In this document: in pieces, positions 1 to 6,673 of the stretch
Layout of the letters: each line of letters starts with the position of its first letter
Position numbering within the stretch: the first letter of the stretch is position 1
DNA from: Flemingiibacterium sp045578725
GTDB taxonomy: Bacteria; Bacillota; Clostridia; Oscillospirales; CAG-272
Direction: 5' to 3'
Length of the DNA stretch: 64,000 nt
Assembly: GCA_045578725.1 (NCBI GenBank)
Contig: JAZNKS010000105.1
Location: forward strand, 1-64,000
Position numbers and translations under genes: made by a program
The notes under the pieces: model-generated
Seen by the model: only the letters and a program-made list of their open reading frames with translations
What the model was told of the DNA's origin: nothing
Database searches by the model: none

Positions 1-28
1 TTCATTTGTAAACCGATATCCGTTCACA

Positions 29-66
29 AACTCGGCCCGGCTGCCTAAGCGGCCGGGCCGAGTTTT
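29..66. terminator. Strong stem-loop at the left edge
   Basis: A 12-bp perfect stem (AACTCGGCCCGG at 29-40 with CCGGGCCGAGTT at 53-64) encloses a 12-nt loop. On the + strand it is followed by a short T run, on the - strand by TTTG. It lies just past the end of the minus-strand M56 gene, so it can close that gene, and may also serve a plus-strand gene outside the window. Confidence 0.7.
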
Positions 67-80
67 CCGATTTTCGCACT

Positions 81-1862
81 TCACCCGGCCGTTCCCAATG
101 TCACCTTCACGGTATCGGGGAAGGTATAATTCACCGGCATAATGCCCTCGAAGGTCACTTCGCGCAGATTTGGAAAATAGGCAAACGAGGAAGCATCCAG
201 CATATCCGATTCCGGAATGCGCGGCCGCAGAAGACCGGCTTCCAGCAAGAAACCGTACAAAAGAGAGCGCTCCCGACGACTGGTTCCGGGGTCCAGCAAA
301 TAGCAGGCGCCAACCCGTCCCAGATCCGGATGGGTAGCCAGCAGGCTCTCCCTTTCCCGATCGCTGATGTCGGGGCTGTCCGGGTTCTTCAGATCGTAGA
401 AGGCGGCCATCTTCCGCACAGCGCTTACCCTTCTGCCGTCCTCCGCACTTTCGCCGATCTTTGGAAGAATCAACGTTTCAAACCGGTCGGCAGATACAAG
501 TGCCGGCAGAGCCGCACCAATTGCGGCATCGCTGTTGACTGAAAAATCCAGCACACAGATGCCGTCGAGCTCCGTATTGATCGAAACCGTCACCGTTTCG
601 ATTCCTTCCAGCATAGCCGGTGTGATGGTTTCCTGAGGCGAAAGTCCGTAATAGGTTCGGATCATATCCTCCACCGGCAGGGTCAGAATCGGTCCGCCTT
701 CATCCAGCAGAAGAAAAGCGCGTAGTCCCGGAACGGTACCGCGCGGCTTGGCAGCTTCCATAAACGAAGACAGCATCGCACCGTTCAAAACAATACACAG
801 GGCAATAAAAGCCGGAAGAATGACCGCACACAACCGACTTTCCCGGTAATTTTTCAGATTTTCAAATCTTCGCCTGAGGGAAGCCGCTCCTTTGGATACG
901 CTCATAAAGAGGCCGCCGTTGAGCGAATATACTCCGCTTTTACGCTGAAAGGCTGAATAACTCTCGGCAAATCCAAGGATGGTATTCATATACATACCGC
1001 TGATCCCGCGGCCCAACGCGCGGATGACACCATAATCGCAGGACAGCTCACAGTCCTCGTATACGCACCCCAGCACCCTTCCTGCGATCGGGTTGAACCA
1101 ATGAATGCTCGTCGCTGACAGCGCCAGAAGCTTGCAGAACATATCGCCGCGGCGGATATGGTTCAGCTCATGGGTCAGAACACAGGCAAGCTCCCGGTCC
1201 GAAAGCTGCAGGACACCGGCATCGATACAGATAACCGGGCGCAGACAGCCAATGACACAGGGCGGGCATACCACGGACGGACAAAGCTGGCGGAGAACAA
1301 TCCGGCGGCGGATTTTCAGCTTTTTCCGGCAATCATCGAGGATTTGCCCGACACGCCCGTCCACACAGGGAAGCGAGCCGGTAAGAAGCAGGCGCTTTGC
1401 GCCGAAATATCCAAGGCTCGCCTGTACAAAACGGCCAACAGCACCGATCACCCATACCGAAAACAGCAGATAGGCACCGACCTCCAGCCATTTTTCGGCC
1501 GATGCGCTCATACGCCGCCAAAACATTTGCAGGGAAGCGGAATGATGCCCCCGTTCCCATTGCGCCTTTTGAATCCGTTCATAATTTCCGTAGTCGGGAT
1601 GGGCGACAATCCAGTTCCAGTTTTCGCTGACCGCTTCGATTTCCGCATCCGAAGGACAGTCGGCTTCCGCTGTTTCAAACAGCACAACCGGCGGTACATG
1701 AATGCGGATCGGGAGAACAGCCAGGATCAGTATGACGATCCAGACCGGATACATGATTCCCTCGCGGCCGCGGAGGAATCGCCGGCGAAGCAGGAGGGCT
1801 GCTCCGCCGGTCAGAGTAAACACAGTTGACAGAGCGGCAAGAGTCAGAACAAAGTGCAGCAT
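81..1862 (-). CDS. BlaR1/MecR1-type M56 membrane metalloprotease sensor
   Basis: A 593-aa integral membrane protein of the M56 family. These zinc proteases sense an extracellular signal and cause cleavage of a partner BlaI-type repressor. Hydrophobic segments are visible near residues 3-25, 37-55, 128-150 and 345-365, and the cytoplasmic zinc motif HELNH lies at 231-235 between the third and fourth. After the last segment about 215 residues are predicted to be outside the cell. This part has no recognisable penicillin-binding serine motifs; phrases such as FETLILP and FPNLREVTF look leucine-rich-repeat-like, so beta-lactams are not the obvious ligand. It starts 17 bp after the BlaI-like gene and is certainly co-transcribed with it. 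The family assignment is firm; the ligand is unknown. Confidence 0.87.
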   Translation of the reverse strand: MLHFVLTLAALSTVFTLTGGAALLLRRRFLRGREGIMYPVWIVILILAVLPIRIHVPPVVLFETAEADCPSDAEIEAVSENWNWIVAHPDYGNYERIQKAQWERGHHSASLQMFWRRMSASAEKWLEVGAYLLFSVWVIGAVGRFVQASLGYFGAKRLLLTGSLPCVDGRVGQILDDCRKKLKIRRRIVLRQLCPSVVCPPCVIGCLRPVICIDAGVLQLSDRELACVLTHELNHIRRGDMFCKLLALSATSIHWFNPIAGRVLGCVYEDCELSCDYGVIRALGRGISGMYMNTILGFAESYSAFQRKSGVYSLNGGLFMSVSKGAASLRRRFENLKNYRESRLCAVILPAFIALCIVLNGAMLSSFMEAAKPRGTVPGLRAFLLLDEGGPILTLPVEDMIRTYYGLSPQETITPAMLEGIETVTVSINTELDGICVLDFSVNSDAAIGAALPALVSADRFETLILPKIGESAEDGRRVSAVRKMAAFYDLKNPDSPDISDRERESLLATHPDLGRVGACYLLDPGTSRRERSLLYGFLLEAGLLRPRIPESDMLDASSFAYFPNLREVTFEGIMPVNYTFPDTVKVTLGTAG

Positions 1863-1879
1863 GATGCCGACCTGTTCCT

Positions 1880-2293
1880 TTATTTGTCTGCGTCCTCAGC
1901 GGCAAGCCCGCGACGAAGATCCGCAATATCTTCATCCGAAAGGATACCGTCGCTGTAGAGTGCACAGATCATGCCTCTCGTATCGTTCTTGAACACCGTG
2001 GCAACAAAATCCGCCGCCGCATGATGCTTGTATTCGTTTTCATCGGCCAGTACAACGGCGCAGTTGGAGCGTCCGTGCTTTTCCAGGCGGATAAAGCCCT
2101 TATCCTGCAGACGGGTGGTGAGAGTGAGAATCGTTGTGATCGCCAGATGGCCTACCACATGGGGATAGGTATCCACGATTGTCTTGGCATTGATGTCTTT
2201 TACGCCCTTGCGATCCAGTTCCCAGATCAGCTGCATGATGGTCAGCTCGGATTCGGGCAGCTTGACGTAATTCTTCTTGTTCTTGCGGATCAT
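1880..2293 (-). CDS. BlaI/MecI/CopY-family transcriptional repressor
   Basis: A 137-aa winged-helix repressor. The start is set at 2293, where ATG follows a clear GGAGATATTGCT Shine-Dalgarno; the reading frame is open 29 codons further up but has no ribosome site there. The N-terminus (LPESELTIMQLIWELD) and the winged helix (ITTILTLTTRLQDKGFI, then LEKHGRSN) match the family, which binds DNA as a dimer and is inactivated by proteolysis through the adjacent M56 protein. The gene is first in a two-gene operon with that sensor. Its promoter carries no TCTAAnGnnTTAGA box like the second BlaI system of this window, so its operator specificity probably differs. Confidence 0.88.
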   Translation of the reverse strand: MIRKNKKNYVKLPESELTIMQLIWELDRKGVKDINAKTIVDTYPHVVGHLAITTILTLTTRLQDKGFIRLEKHGRSNCAVVLADENEYKHHAAADFVATVFKNDTRGMICALYSDGILSDEDIADLRRGLAAEDADK

Positions 2294-2350
2294 AGCAATA
2301 TCTCCTTTATTTCGGTTACCGTTTATCGGGCTCCGATTGTTTCTGTCATT

Positions 2351-2380
2351 ATTATACACGATACGGATTTGTTCCGTCAA
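2351..2380 (-). promoter_or_regulatory. Promoter of the first BlaI/M56 operon, with a short dyad
   Basis: On the minus strand TTGACG (2380-2375) and TATAAT (2356-2351) are 18 bp apart. The spacer and -35 hold a small inverted repeat, ACGGA-5 nt-TCCGT (2363-2377), which is a candidate repressor site. Confidence 0.65.
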
Positions 2381-2435
2381 TACATTTTTTGAAAATTTAC
2401 GGTATTTTCTGTATTTTTGCGGTCATACGGCGTTT

Positions 2436-3293
2436 TTACTCCTTACGGAAGGCAACAGGCGGTATTCCGATGATCTGCTTGAACACCCGTGAAAACAGAC
2501 TGATATCCCCGAATCCGGTTTCAGCGGCAATATCGGCAATGGATCGGTCAGTTGTCTTGAGCAGATCGATCGCCTTGGCAACGCGGAATTTCCGGACATA
2601 CTCCGAGGGGGTCATGGCCATGACCGCCTTGAACTGCTTGGTCAGATAGTCGGCCGACAGCCCGGCATACGCGGCAATATCCTTACCGCTGATATCCTCC
2701 CGGTAATGATCCTCCACATACTGCAGAGCGCTGTAAATGTAGCCGCAGTAGCCCCGGCTGTCATCGCCTGCGACCTCTTCCGCGCTGTTCTGGATCATTC
2801 GCGAGAACATAATGAGAAAGCGGATCAGCAGACTTTTGAGATTCAGCTCCCATCCGATTCCCTTGTTCTGACGTTCCCAGCGCATCTGCTCCAGCAGCAT
2901 GACCAGATCGTGACGGTCAGCCGGCGAAACGCGGATGAGCGGCAGATGGGGATTTTTTTCGCCGCCCCGGTTCCAGTCGATACCGGGCAGGCGGAGGATC
3001 TCCTCCTTCAGATCGCCCAGATCATCCAGATAAAACAGGCAGTTGTACAGACTGGTATGATACACGCTGTTGTAGGAATGGATATCGCCCGGGAAAATGG
3101 CGAACAGATCGCCCGCCGTCAGCACGGTGGTTTTCCCGTTGTAGGAATGAAGGGAGAATCCCTTATCGATATAGACGAATTCAAAGAAACCGTGAGTATG
3201 CTTCCAATACTTTCCTTGGTGCTCGCAGTTCAGCACAACAATTTTGACGCTGTTCTCCGGGAAATAACGCTGGTCCAATTCAATAAACGGCAT
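2436..3293 (-). CDS. AraC-family transcriptional regulator
   Basis: A 285-aa regulator with an N-terminal cupin-like sensor domain (about 1-160; HTHGFFEFVYIDKG is the typical start of an AraC ligand-binding barrel) and a C-terminal double helix-turn-helix (about 185-285) ending in the family signature around FGDISLFSRVFKQIIGIPP. Members of this architecture usually activate carbohydrate-use genes. It is transcribed alone, with the BlaI operon downstream and GDPD divergent upstream, so the target genes cannot be read from the neighbourhood. The start ATG at 3293 is preceded by an AGGAGAG ribosome site. Confidence 0.9.
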   Translation of the reverse strand: MPFIELDQRYFPENSVKIVVLNCEHQGKYWKHTHGFFEFVYIDKGFSLHSYNGKTTVLTAGDLFAIFPGDIHSYNSVYHTSLYNCLFYLDDLGDLKEEILRLPGIDWNRGGEKNPHLPLIRVSPADRHDLVMLLEQMRWERQNKGIGWELNLKSLLIRFLIMFSRMIQNSAEEVAGDDSRGYCGYIYSALQYVEDHYREDISGKDIAAYAGLSADYLTKQFKAVMAMTPSEYVRKFRVAKAIDLLKTTDRSIADIAAETGFGDISLFSRVFKQIIGIPPVAFRKE

Positions 3294-3331
3294 AGGCTCT
3301 CCTGTCGCTTCCGGTAAAATTCTCTGCCGAT

Positions 3332-3360
3332 ATTATAGCATATTCCGACCGAAAACGCAA
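3332..3360 (-). promoter_or_regulatory. Promoter of the AraC-family gene
   Basis: Minus-strand TTGCGT (3360-3355), 17-bp spacer, TATAAT (3337-3332), about 40 bp before the start codon. Confidence 0.7.
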
Positions 3361-3406
3361 GCTGTTTTTCGGAATTCGGAAACTTTCCCTTCTGCTGTTT
3401 TACTTC

Positions 3407-3435
3407 TTGACAGCCGCGGTGTTTCGTGATATAAT
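3407..3435 (+). promoter_or_regulatory. Promoter of the GDPD gene
   Basis: Consensus TTGACA (3407-3412), 17-bp spacer, TATAAT (3430-3435), 34 bp before the ATG. Confidence 0.85.
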
Positions 3436-3469
3436 GACGGCAAATCGATCTTCATAAGGGAGTGTTTCC

Positions 3470-4201
3470 ATGTTTGATAAGCTGTTCTGTGCTCACCGCG
3501 GTCTGTCCGCTCTGATGCCGGAAAATACCCTGCCCGCTTTTTCCGCCGCTCATGCTCTCGGAGCCGATGAAATCGAGCTGGATGTCCGTCTCACAAAGGA
3601 CGGGCAGATCGCCGTCACGCATGATAAGAATCTGGAGCGGATCTCCGACGGCACCGGCCTCATCGCCGAGCATACGATGGACGAGCTCCGAAAAATGAAC
3701 ATCGGCATCAAGCACGGCTGGGAGATTTCCTTCTGCTCGGCCGAGGAGGTCTTCGCGCTGCTTGCCAACCGGCTGACCTTCAATATCCATATCAAGGAGG
3801 TTGGCGAGGATGGCTGTCTGATCCGTCAGCTGACCGACCTGGTGGAAAAGTACAATGCCGCCGATCATGTCTATTATGCCGCCAATCCCCGCGAGTGCAG
3901 CGGCTTCGATCACATTATCCGTATCGCGCCTCAAATCGAGCGCTGTGCCATCCAGCTGCCAAGTGACACCGAAAACATCTGCGATATGGCTCTGCGGCTT
4001 GGATGCCGGCGCATTCAGTTCTGGCGCGGGCTGTACGATCAGGCTCTCATCGACCGTCTGCACAGCGAGGGAATCCGCTGCAATCTCTTCAACGCCGATA
4101 GCATTGAGGGCTTTGAAAGTGCCTTTGGGATGGGGATCGATACCATTCTCACCAACCGTATGGATCTTGCCGCCGTTTACCGCCGTGCGCGGATGAACTA
4201 A
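3470..4201 (+). CDS. Glycerophosphodiester phosphodiesterase (cytosolic)
   Basis: A 243-aa GDPD-family TIM barrel that hydrolyses glycerophosphodiesters to glycerol-3-phosphate and an alcohol. The catalytic signature is complete: HRG at 9-11, ENT at 18-20, the metal ligands E36 and D38 in IELDV, and H51 in the THD motif. There is no signal peptide or membrane segment, so it works in the cytoplasm. It has its own promoter and stands alone between the AraC gene and rplU. A second, membrane-anchored GDPD lies at 46983-47792. Confidence 0.9.
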   Translation: MFDKLFCAHRGLSALMPENTLPAFSAAHALGADEIELDVRLTKDGQIAVTHDKNLERISDGTGLIAEHTMDELRKMNIGIKHGWEISFCSAEEVFALLANRLTFNIHIKEVGEDGCLIRQLTDLVEKYNAADHVYYAANPRECSGFDHIIRIAPQIERCAIQLPSDTENICDMALRLGCRRIQFWRGLYDQALIDRLHSEGIRCNLFNADSIEGFESAFGMGIDTILTNRMDLAAVYRRARMN

Positions 4202-4244
4202 TCGGAATTTCCCCGATTTTTCCGCACAAATTCAGCAAAACCCC

Positions 4245-4273
4245 TTGACATTCCGGACGTTATATGGTATAAT
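4245..4273 (+). promoter_or_regulatory. Promoter of rplU-prp-rpmA
   Basis: Perfect consensus TTGACA (4245-4250), 17-bp spacer, TATAAT (4268-4273), as expected for a ribosomal-protein operon. Confidence 0.9.
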
Positions 4274-4280
4274 AAAGGGC

Positions 4281-4383
4281 CGCTTGAAGATGGCTTTGTT
4301 AAATTTCCGTGTATATCACAGGAATGCCACTCTTTGGCGAGTTCATAGCTCATTTGAGCTGTTCAGAAAGTGAGGTGCTTTTC
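4281..4383 (+). ncRNA. Candidate ribosomal protein L21 leader
   Basis: The roughly 100-nt untranslated leader of rplU can fold into small helices: TTCC...GGAA flanking 4303-4324, GCCA-TGGC (4326-4338) and a perfect AGCTCA-TT-TGAGCT hairpin (4347-4360) just upstream of the ribosome site. Its place matches the autoregulatory L21 leader known from Firmicutes, where L21 is thought to bind its own mRNA. I infer the identity from position and structure only. Confidence 0.5.
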
Positions 4384-4695
4384 GTGTTTGCAGTTATCGA
4401 AACGGGCGGAAAGCAGTATAAGGTTAACGAAGGCGACGTAATCTTCATTGAGAAGCTTGACGTTGAAGCCGGAGACAAGGTTACTTTTGACAAGGTACTT
4501 GCTCTCTCCACCGGCGAGAAGTTCGCTGCGGGCGCTCCCTATGTTGAGGGCGCAAGCGTAGTGGCTAATGTCGTTAAGAACGGCAAGGGCCCGAAGATTC
4601 ATGTACTGAAGTACAAGTCCAAGAAGGACTCCAAGAAGAAGATCGGCCACAGACAGCCTTACACCAAGGTTCAGATCGAAAAGATCGTCGGCTAA
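4384..4695 (+). CDS. rplU: 50S ribosomal protein L21
   Basis: A 103-aa protein, the usual L21 length. I start it at the GTG at 4384, with GAGGTG eight bases upstream; the frame is open further upstream, but that part is the leader. FAVIETGGKQYKV at the N-terminus and the C-terminal KKKIGHRQPYTKVQIEKI are diagnostic. It is the first gene of the conserved Gram-positive rplU-prp-rpmA operon; prp starts 9 bp after the stop. Confidence 0.97.
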   Translation: MFAVIETGGKQYKVNEGDVIFIEKLDVEAGDKVTFDKVLALSTGEKFAAGAPYVEGASVVANVVKNGKGPKIHVLKYKSKKDSKKKIGHRQPYTKVQIEKIVG

Positions 4696-4704
4696 TTTTC
4701 TCTC

Positions 4705-5061
4705 ATGACAAAGATCGTTTTTTACAAGTGGGGTAACGTCTTTTACGGTTTCTCGGAGACGGGTCACACCGGATACGGCGAATCGGGCAACGACATTCTG
4801 TGCGCAGCCCTTTCGTCCATGACGATGCTGATCATCAACACCATCGAGGTGGCCTACGCCTCGGATGTGAAGTACACCATCGATGAGAATACCACCGATA
4901 TTCAGGTGATCGCTCACAGCGCCCTCCGCGATTTTGAGGAGGATGAATGCAAGCGCTTCGCCATTTCGGGACTTATCCAGGCTTATTACTACCAGCTCAA
5001 CGATATGCTCGAGGATTATTACGATTATCTCGATGTTGAAGTGGTAGAAGAACTGATCTGA
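4705..5061 (+). CDS. prp: Ribosomal-processing cysteine protease Prp
   Basis: A 118-aa protease of the Prp (YsxB-like) family, found between rplU and rpmA in Firmicutes and related phyla. It removes the short N-terminal extension of L27 before ribosome assembly. The catalytic pair is present: His21 in the SETGHT segment and Cys33 in the DILCAALS segment, with the Gly-rich loop between. Its substrate, an L27 starting MLKLSLQFF, is the next gene. No membrane segment or signal peptide is seen. Assignment is secure from motif, length and context. Confidence 0.95.
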   Translation: MTKIVFYKWGNVFYGFSETGHTGYGESGNDILCAALSSMTMLIINTIEVAYASDVKYTIDENTTDIQVIAHSALRDFEEDECKRFAISGLIQAYYYQLNDMLEDYYDYLDVEVVEELI

Positions 5062-5131
5062 CTTCAGCGATTCGGTTTTCACACGAATTATCGCAGTATT
5101 TTCCAATACATTCGGGAAAGGAGTAACCACC

Positions 5132-5410
5132 ATGTTAAAACTCAGCTTACAGTTTTTCGCTCATAAGAAGGGTGTCGGTTCGACCAAGAACGGCCGCGAC
5201 AGCGAAGCAAAGCGTCTCGGCGTCAAGAAGTCGGACGGCCAGCCTGTAAAGGCCGGCAACATCATCATCAGACAGAGAGGCACCGCCGTTCATCCCGGCA
5301 ACAATGTCGGCATCGGCTCCGATGATACTCTCTTCGCTCTGATCGACGGTAAGGTTAAGTTTGAGCACATCGCAGGCGGCAAGAAGGCTGTCAGCGTTTA
5401 CAACGCTTAA
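5132..5410 (+). CDS. rpmA: 50S ribosomal protein L27 with cleavable N-terminal extension
   Basis: A 92-aa L27. The protein begins MLKLSLQFF followed by AHKKGVGS, so it carries the nine-residue Firmicutes extension that Prp cuts after the double Phe; the mature protein starts with Ala10, which reaches toward the peptidyl-transferase centre. GGAAAGGAG lies just upstream of the ATG. In many relatives obgE follows rpmA, but here a terminator follows directly. Confidence 0.97.
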   Translation: MLKLSLQFFAHKKGVGSTKNGRDSEAKRLGVKKSDGQPVKAGNIIIRQRGTAVHPGNNVGIGSDDTLFALIDGKVKFEHIAGGKKAVSVYNA

Positions 5411-5425
5411 TTACCTTAGACTTTC

Positions 5426-5462
5426 AAAAAAATCCTCTGCGCTCCGCGCGGAGGATTTTTTT
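5426..5462 (+). terminator. Terminator of rplU-prp-rpmA
   Basis: GC-rich stem AATCCTC (5431-5437) with GAGGATT (5451-5457), inner TGCGC/GCGCG pairs, and a T7 tail. Confidence 0.9.
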
Positions 5463-5528
5463 GGGCACACGCGATGCACCGCACAACAAATAATCGTTCG
5501 GCGGCTCAATATTTATACATTTATCACC

Positions 5529-5558
5529 TTGACACACTCCCCCGCCGAGTGGTATAAT
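5529..5558 (+). promoter_or_regulatory. Promoter of carA-carB/dapF
   Basis: TTGACA (5529-5534), 18-bp spacer, TATAAT (5553-5558). The leader before carA is only about 25 nt, too short for a PyrR attenuator or other riboswitch, so no pyrimidine control is visible at the RNA level. Confidence 0.85.
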
Positions 5559-5589
5559 ATTATGAAAAGACCAAAATGGAGGTATTCAT

Positions 5590-6672
5590 ATGCAAGCAAA
5601 ACCCGCCTATCTGATTCTGGCCAACGGCACGGTTTTCGCCGGCCAGTCTTTCGGCTGTGAAGCCGATACGGTTGGTGAAATTTGTTTCACCACATCTATG
5701 ACCGGCTATCTCGAAACTCTTACGGATCCCGCATACTGCGGTCAGATCCTCGTGCAGACCTTCCCGCTCATCGGCAATTACGGTGTAATTGAGTCCGATC
5801 TTGAGAGTGCTGCACCCTCCCTTCGTGCCTATATTGTCAGAGACTTATGTCAAGAGCCTTCCAATTTTCGCTGCGAAGGTTGTCTTGACGTTTTTTTAAG
5901 TAAACACAAGGTGGTCGGTCTCTGCGGCATTGATACCCGCCGTCTTACCCGGATTATCCGCGAAGCCGGCACCATGAATGCTAAAATCGTTCACGAGCTG
6001 CCCGCCGATCTCCGTGCTGTCGTCGGTGAACTGAACGCTTACCAGCCCGGCAATCCCGTTATGGAAGTTACCGCCCGCGAGACCGCCGTCTACACCCCCG
6101 AAGATGTGCTGAAGAAGGTGGTTCTCTGGGATTTCGGTACACAGGCGTCTGTACGCCGTGCGCTGGTTGAGCGCGGATGCGAGGTCACGGTTGTCGGAGC
6201 CTCTGCTTCAGCCGAAGATATCCTCGCTCTGAATCCGGACGGCATCCTGATCTCCAACGGCCCCGGCGATCCCATGATCCAGACCGATCTCATTGCGAAA
6301 ATCCGTAAGCTCGCCGAAGAGAAGATTCCGATGTTCGGCATTGGCCTCGGTCACATCCTGCTCGCTCTTTCGCAGGGCGCCGGCAGTGAAAAGCTCACGC
6401 CCGGACACCGCGGCGGCCAGCCGGTTATCCGTCTGGAGGACAACCGCGTCTTCATCACCTCGCAGAATCAGGGCTACACCGTAGGTCCCGATTCCCTGCC
6501 GGAGGGCTGCCGGATCAGCTATAAGAACGGCAATGACGGCACCGTTGAAGGTCTGACATACGATAACCTGCCCGCATTCTCCGTATCGTTCTACCCCGGC
6601 ACGGCCGGCGGTCCGATCGCCACGGATTTCCTGTATGACCGTTTTATTGCCATGATGAAGGAGGCTAACTGA
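5590..6672 (+). CDS. carA: Carbamoyl-phosphate synthase small subunit with degenerate glutaminase triad
   Basis: A 360-aa CarA. Normally this subunit hydrolyses glutamine and channels ammonia to CarB. The N-terminal domain (1-150; VGEICFTTSMTGY, GIDTRRLTR) is well conserved, as is the start of the class I glutaminase fold (ISNGPGDP). The active site is not: the nucleophile elbow reads GIGLGHI instead of GICLGHQ (Cys replaced by Gly252), the usual QNHG is QNQG, and the C-terminal GHPE reads FYPG (His and Glu replaced by Tyr335 and Gly337). In E. coli the triad is Cys269/His353/Glu355, and all three are lost here. I therefore predict a structural, non-glutaminase subunit and an ammonia-using synthase. 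AATGGAGG precedes the start, and carB follows after 1 bp. Confidence 0.93.
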   Translation: MQAKPAYLILANGTVFAGQSFGCEADTVGEICFTTSMTGYLETLTDPAYCGQILVQTFPLIGNYGVIESDLESAAPSLRAYIVRDLCQEPSNFRCEGCLDVFLSKHKVVGLCGIDTRRLTRIIREAGTMNAKIVHELPADLRAVVGELNAYQPGNPVMEVTARETAVYTPEDVLKKVVLWDFGTQASVRRALVERGCEVTVVGASASAEDILALNPDGILISNGPGDPMIQTDLIAKIRKLAEEKIPMFGIGLGHILLALSQGAGSEKLTPGHRGGQPVIRLEDNRVFITSQNQGYTVGPDSLPEGCRISYKNGNDGTVEGLTYDNLPAFSVSFYPGTAGGPIATDFLYDRFIAMMKEAN

Positions 6673-6673
6673 T

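Noticed and set aside
5590..6672. CarA as a pseudogene or the product of sequencing error
   Set aside because: The frame is intact, the substitutions affect three separated motifs without frameshift, and the rest of the protein is well conserved. This fits selection for a non-catalytic role rather than decay.
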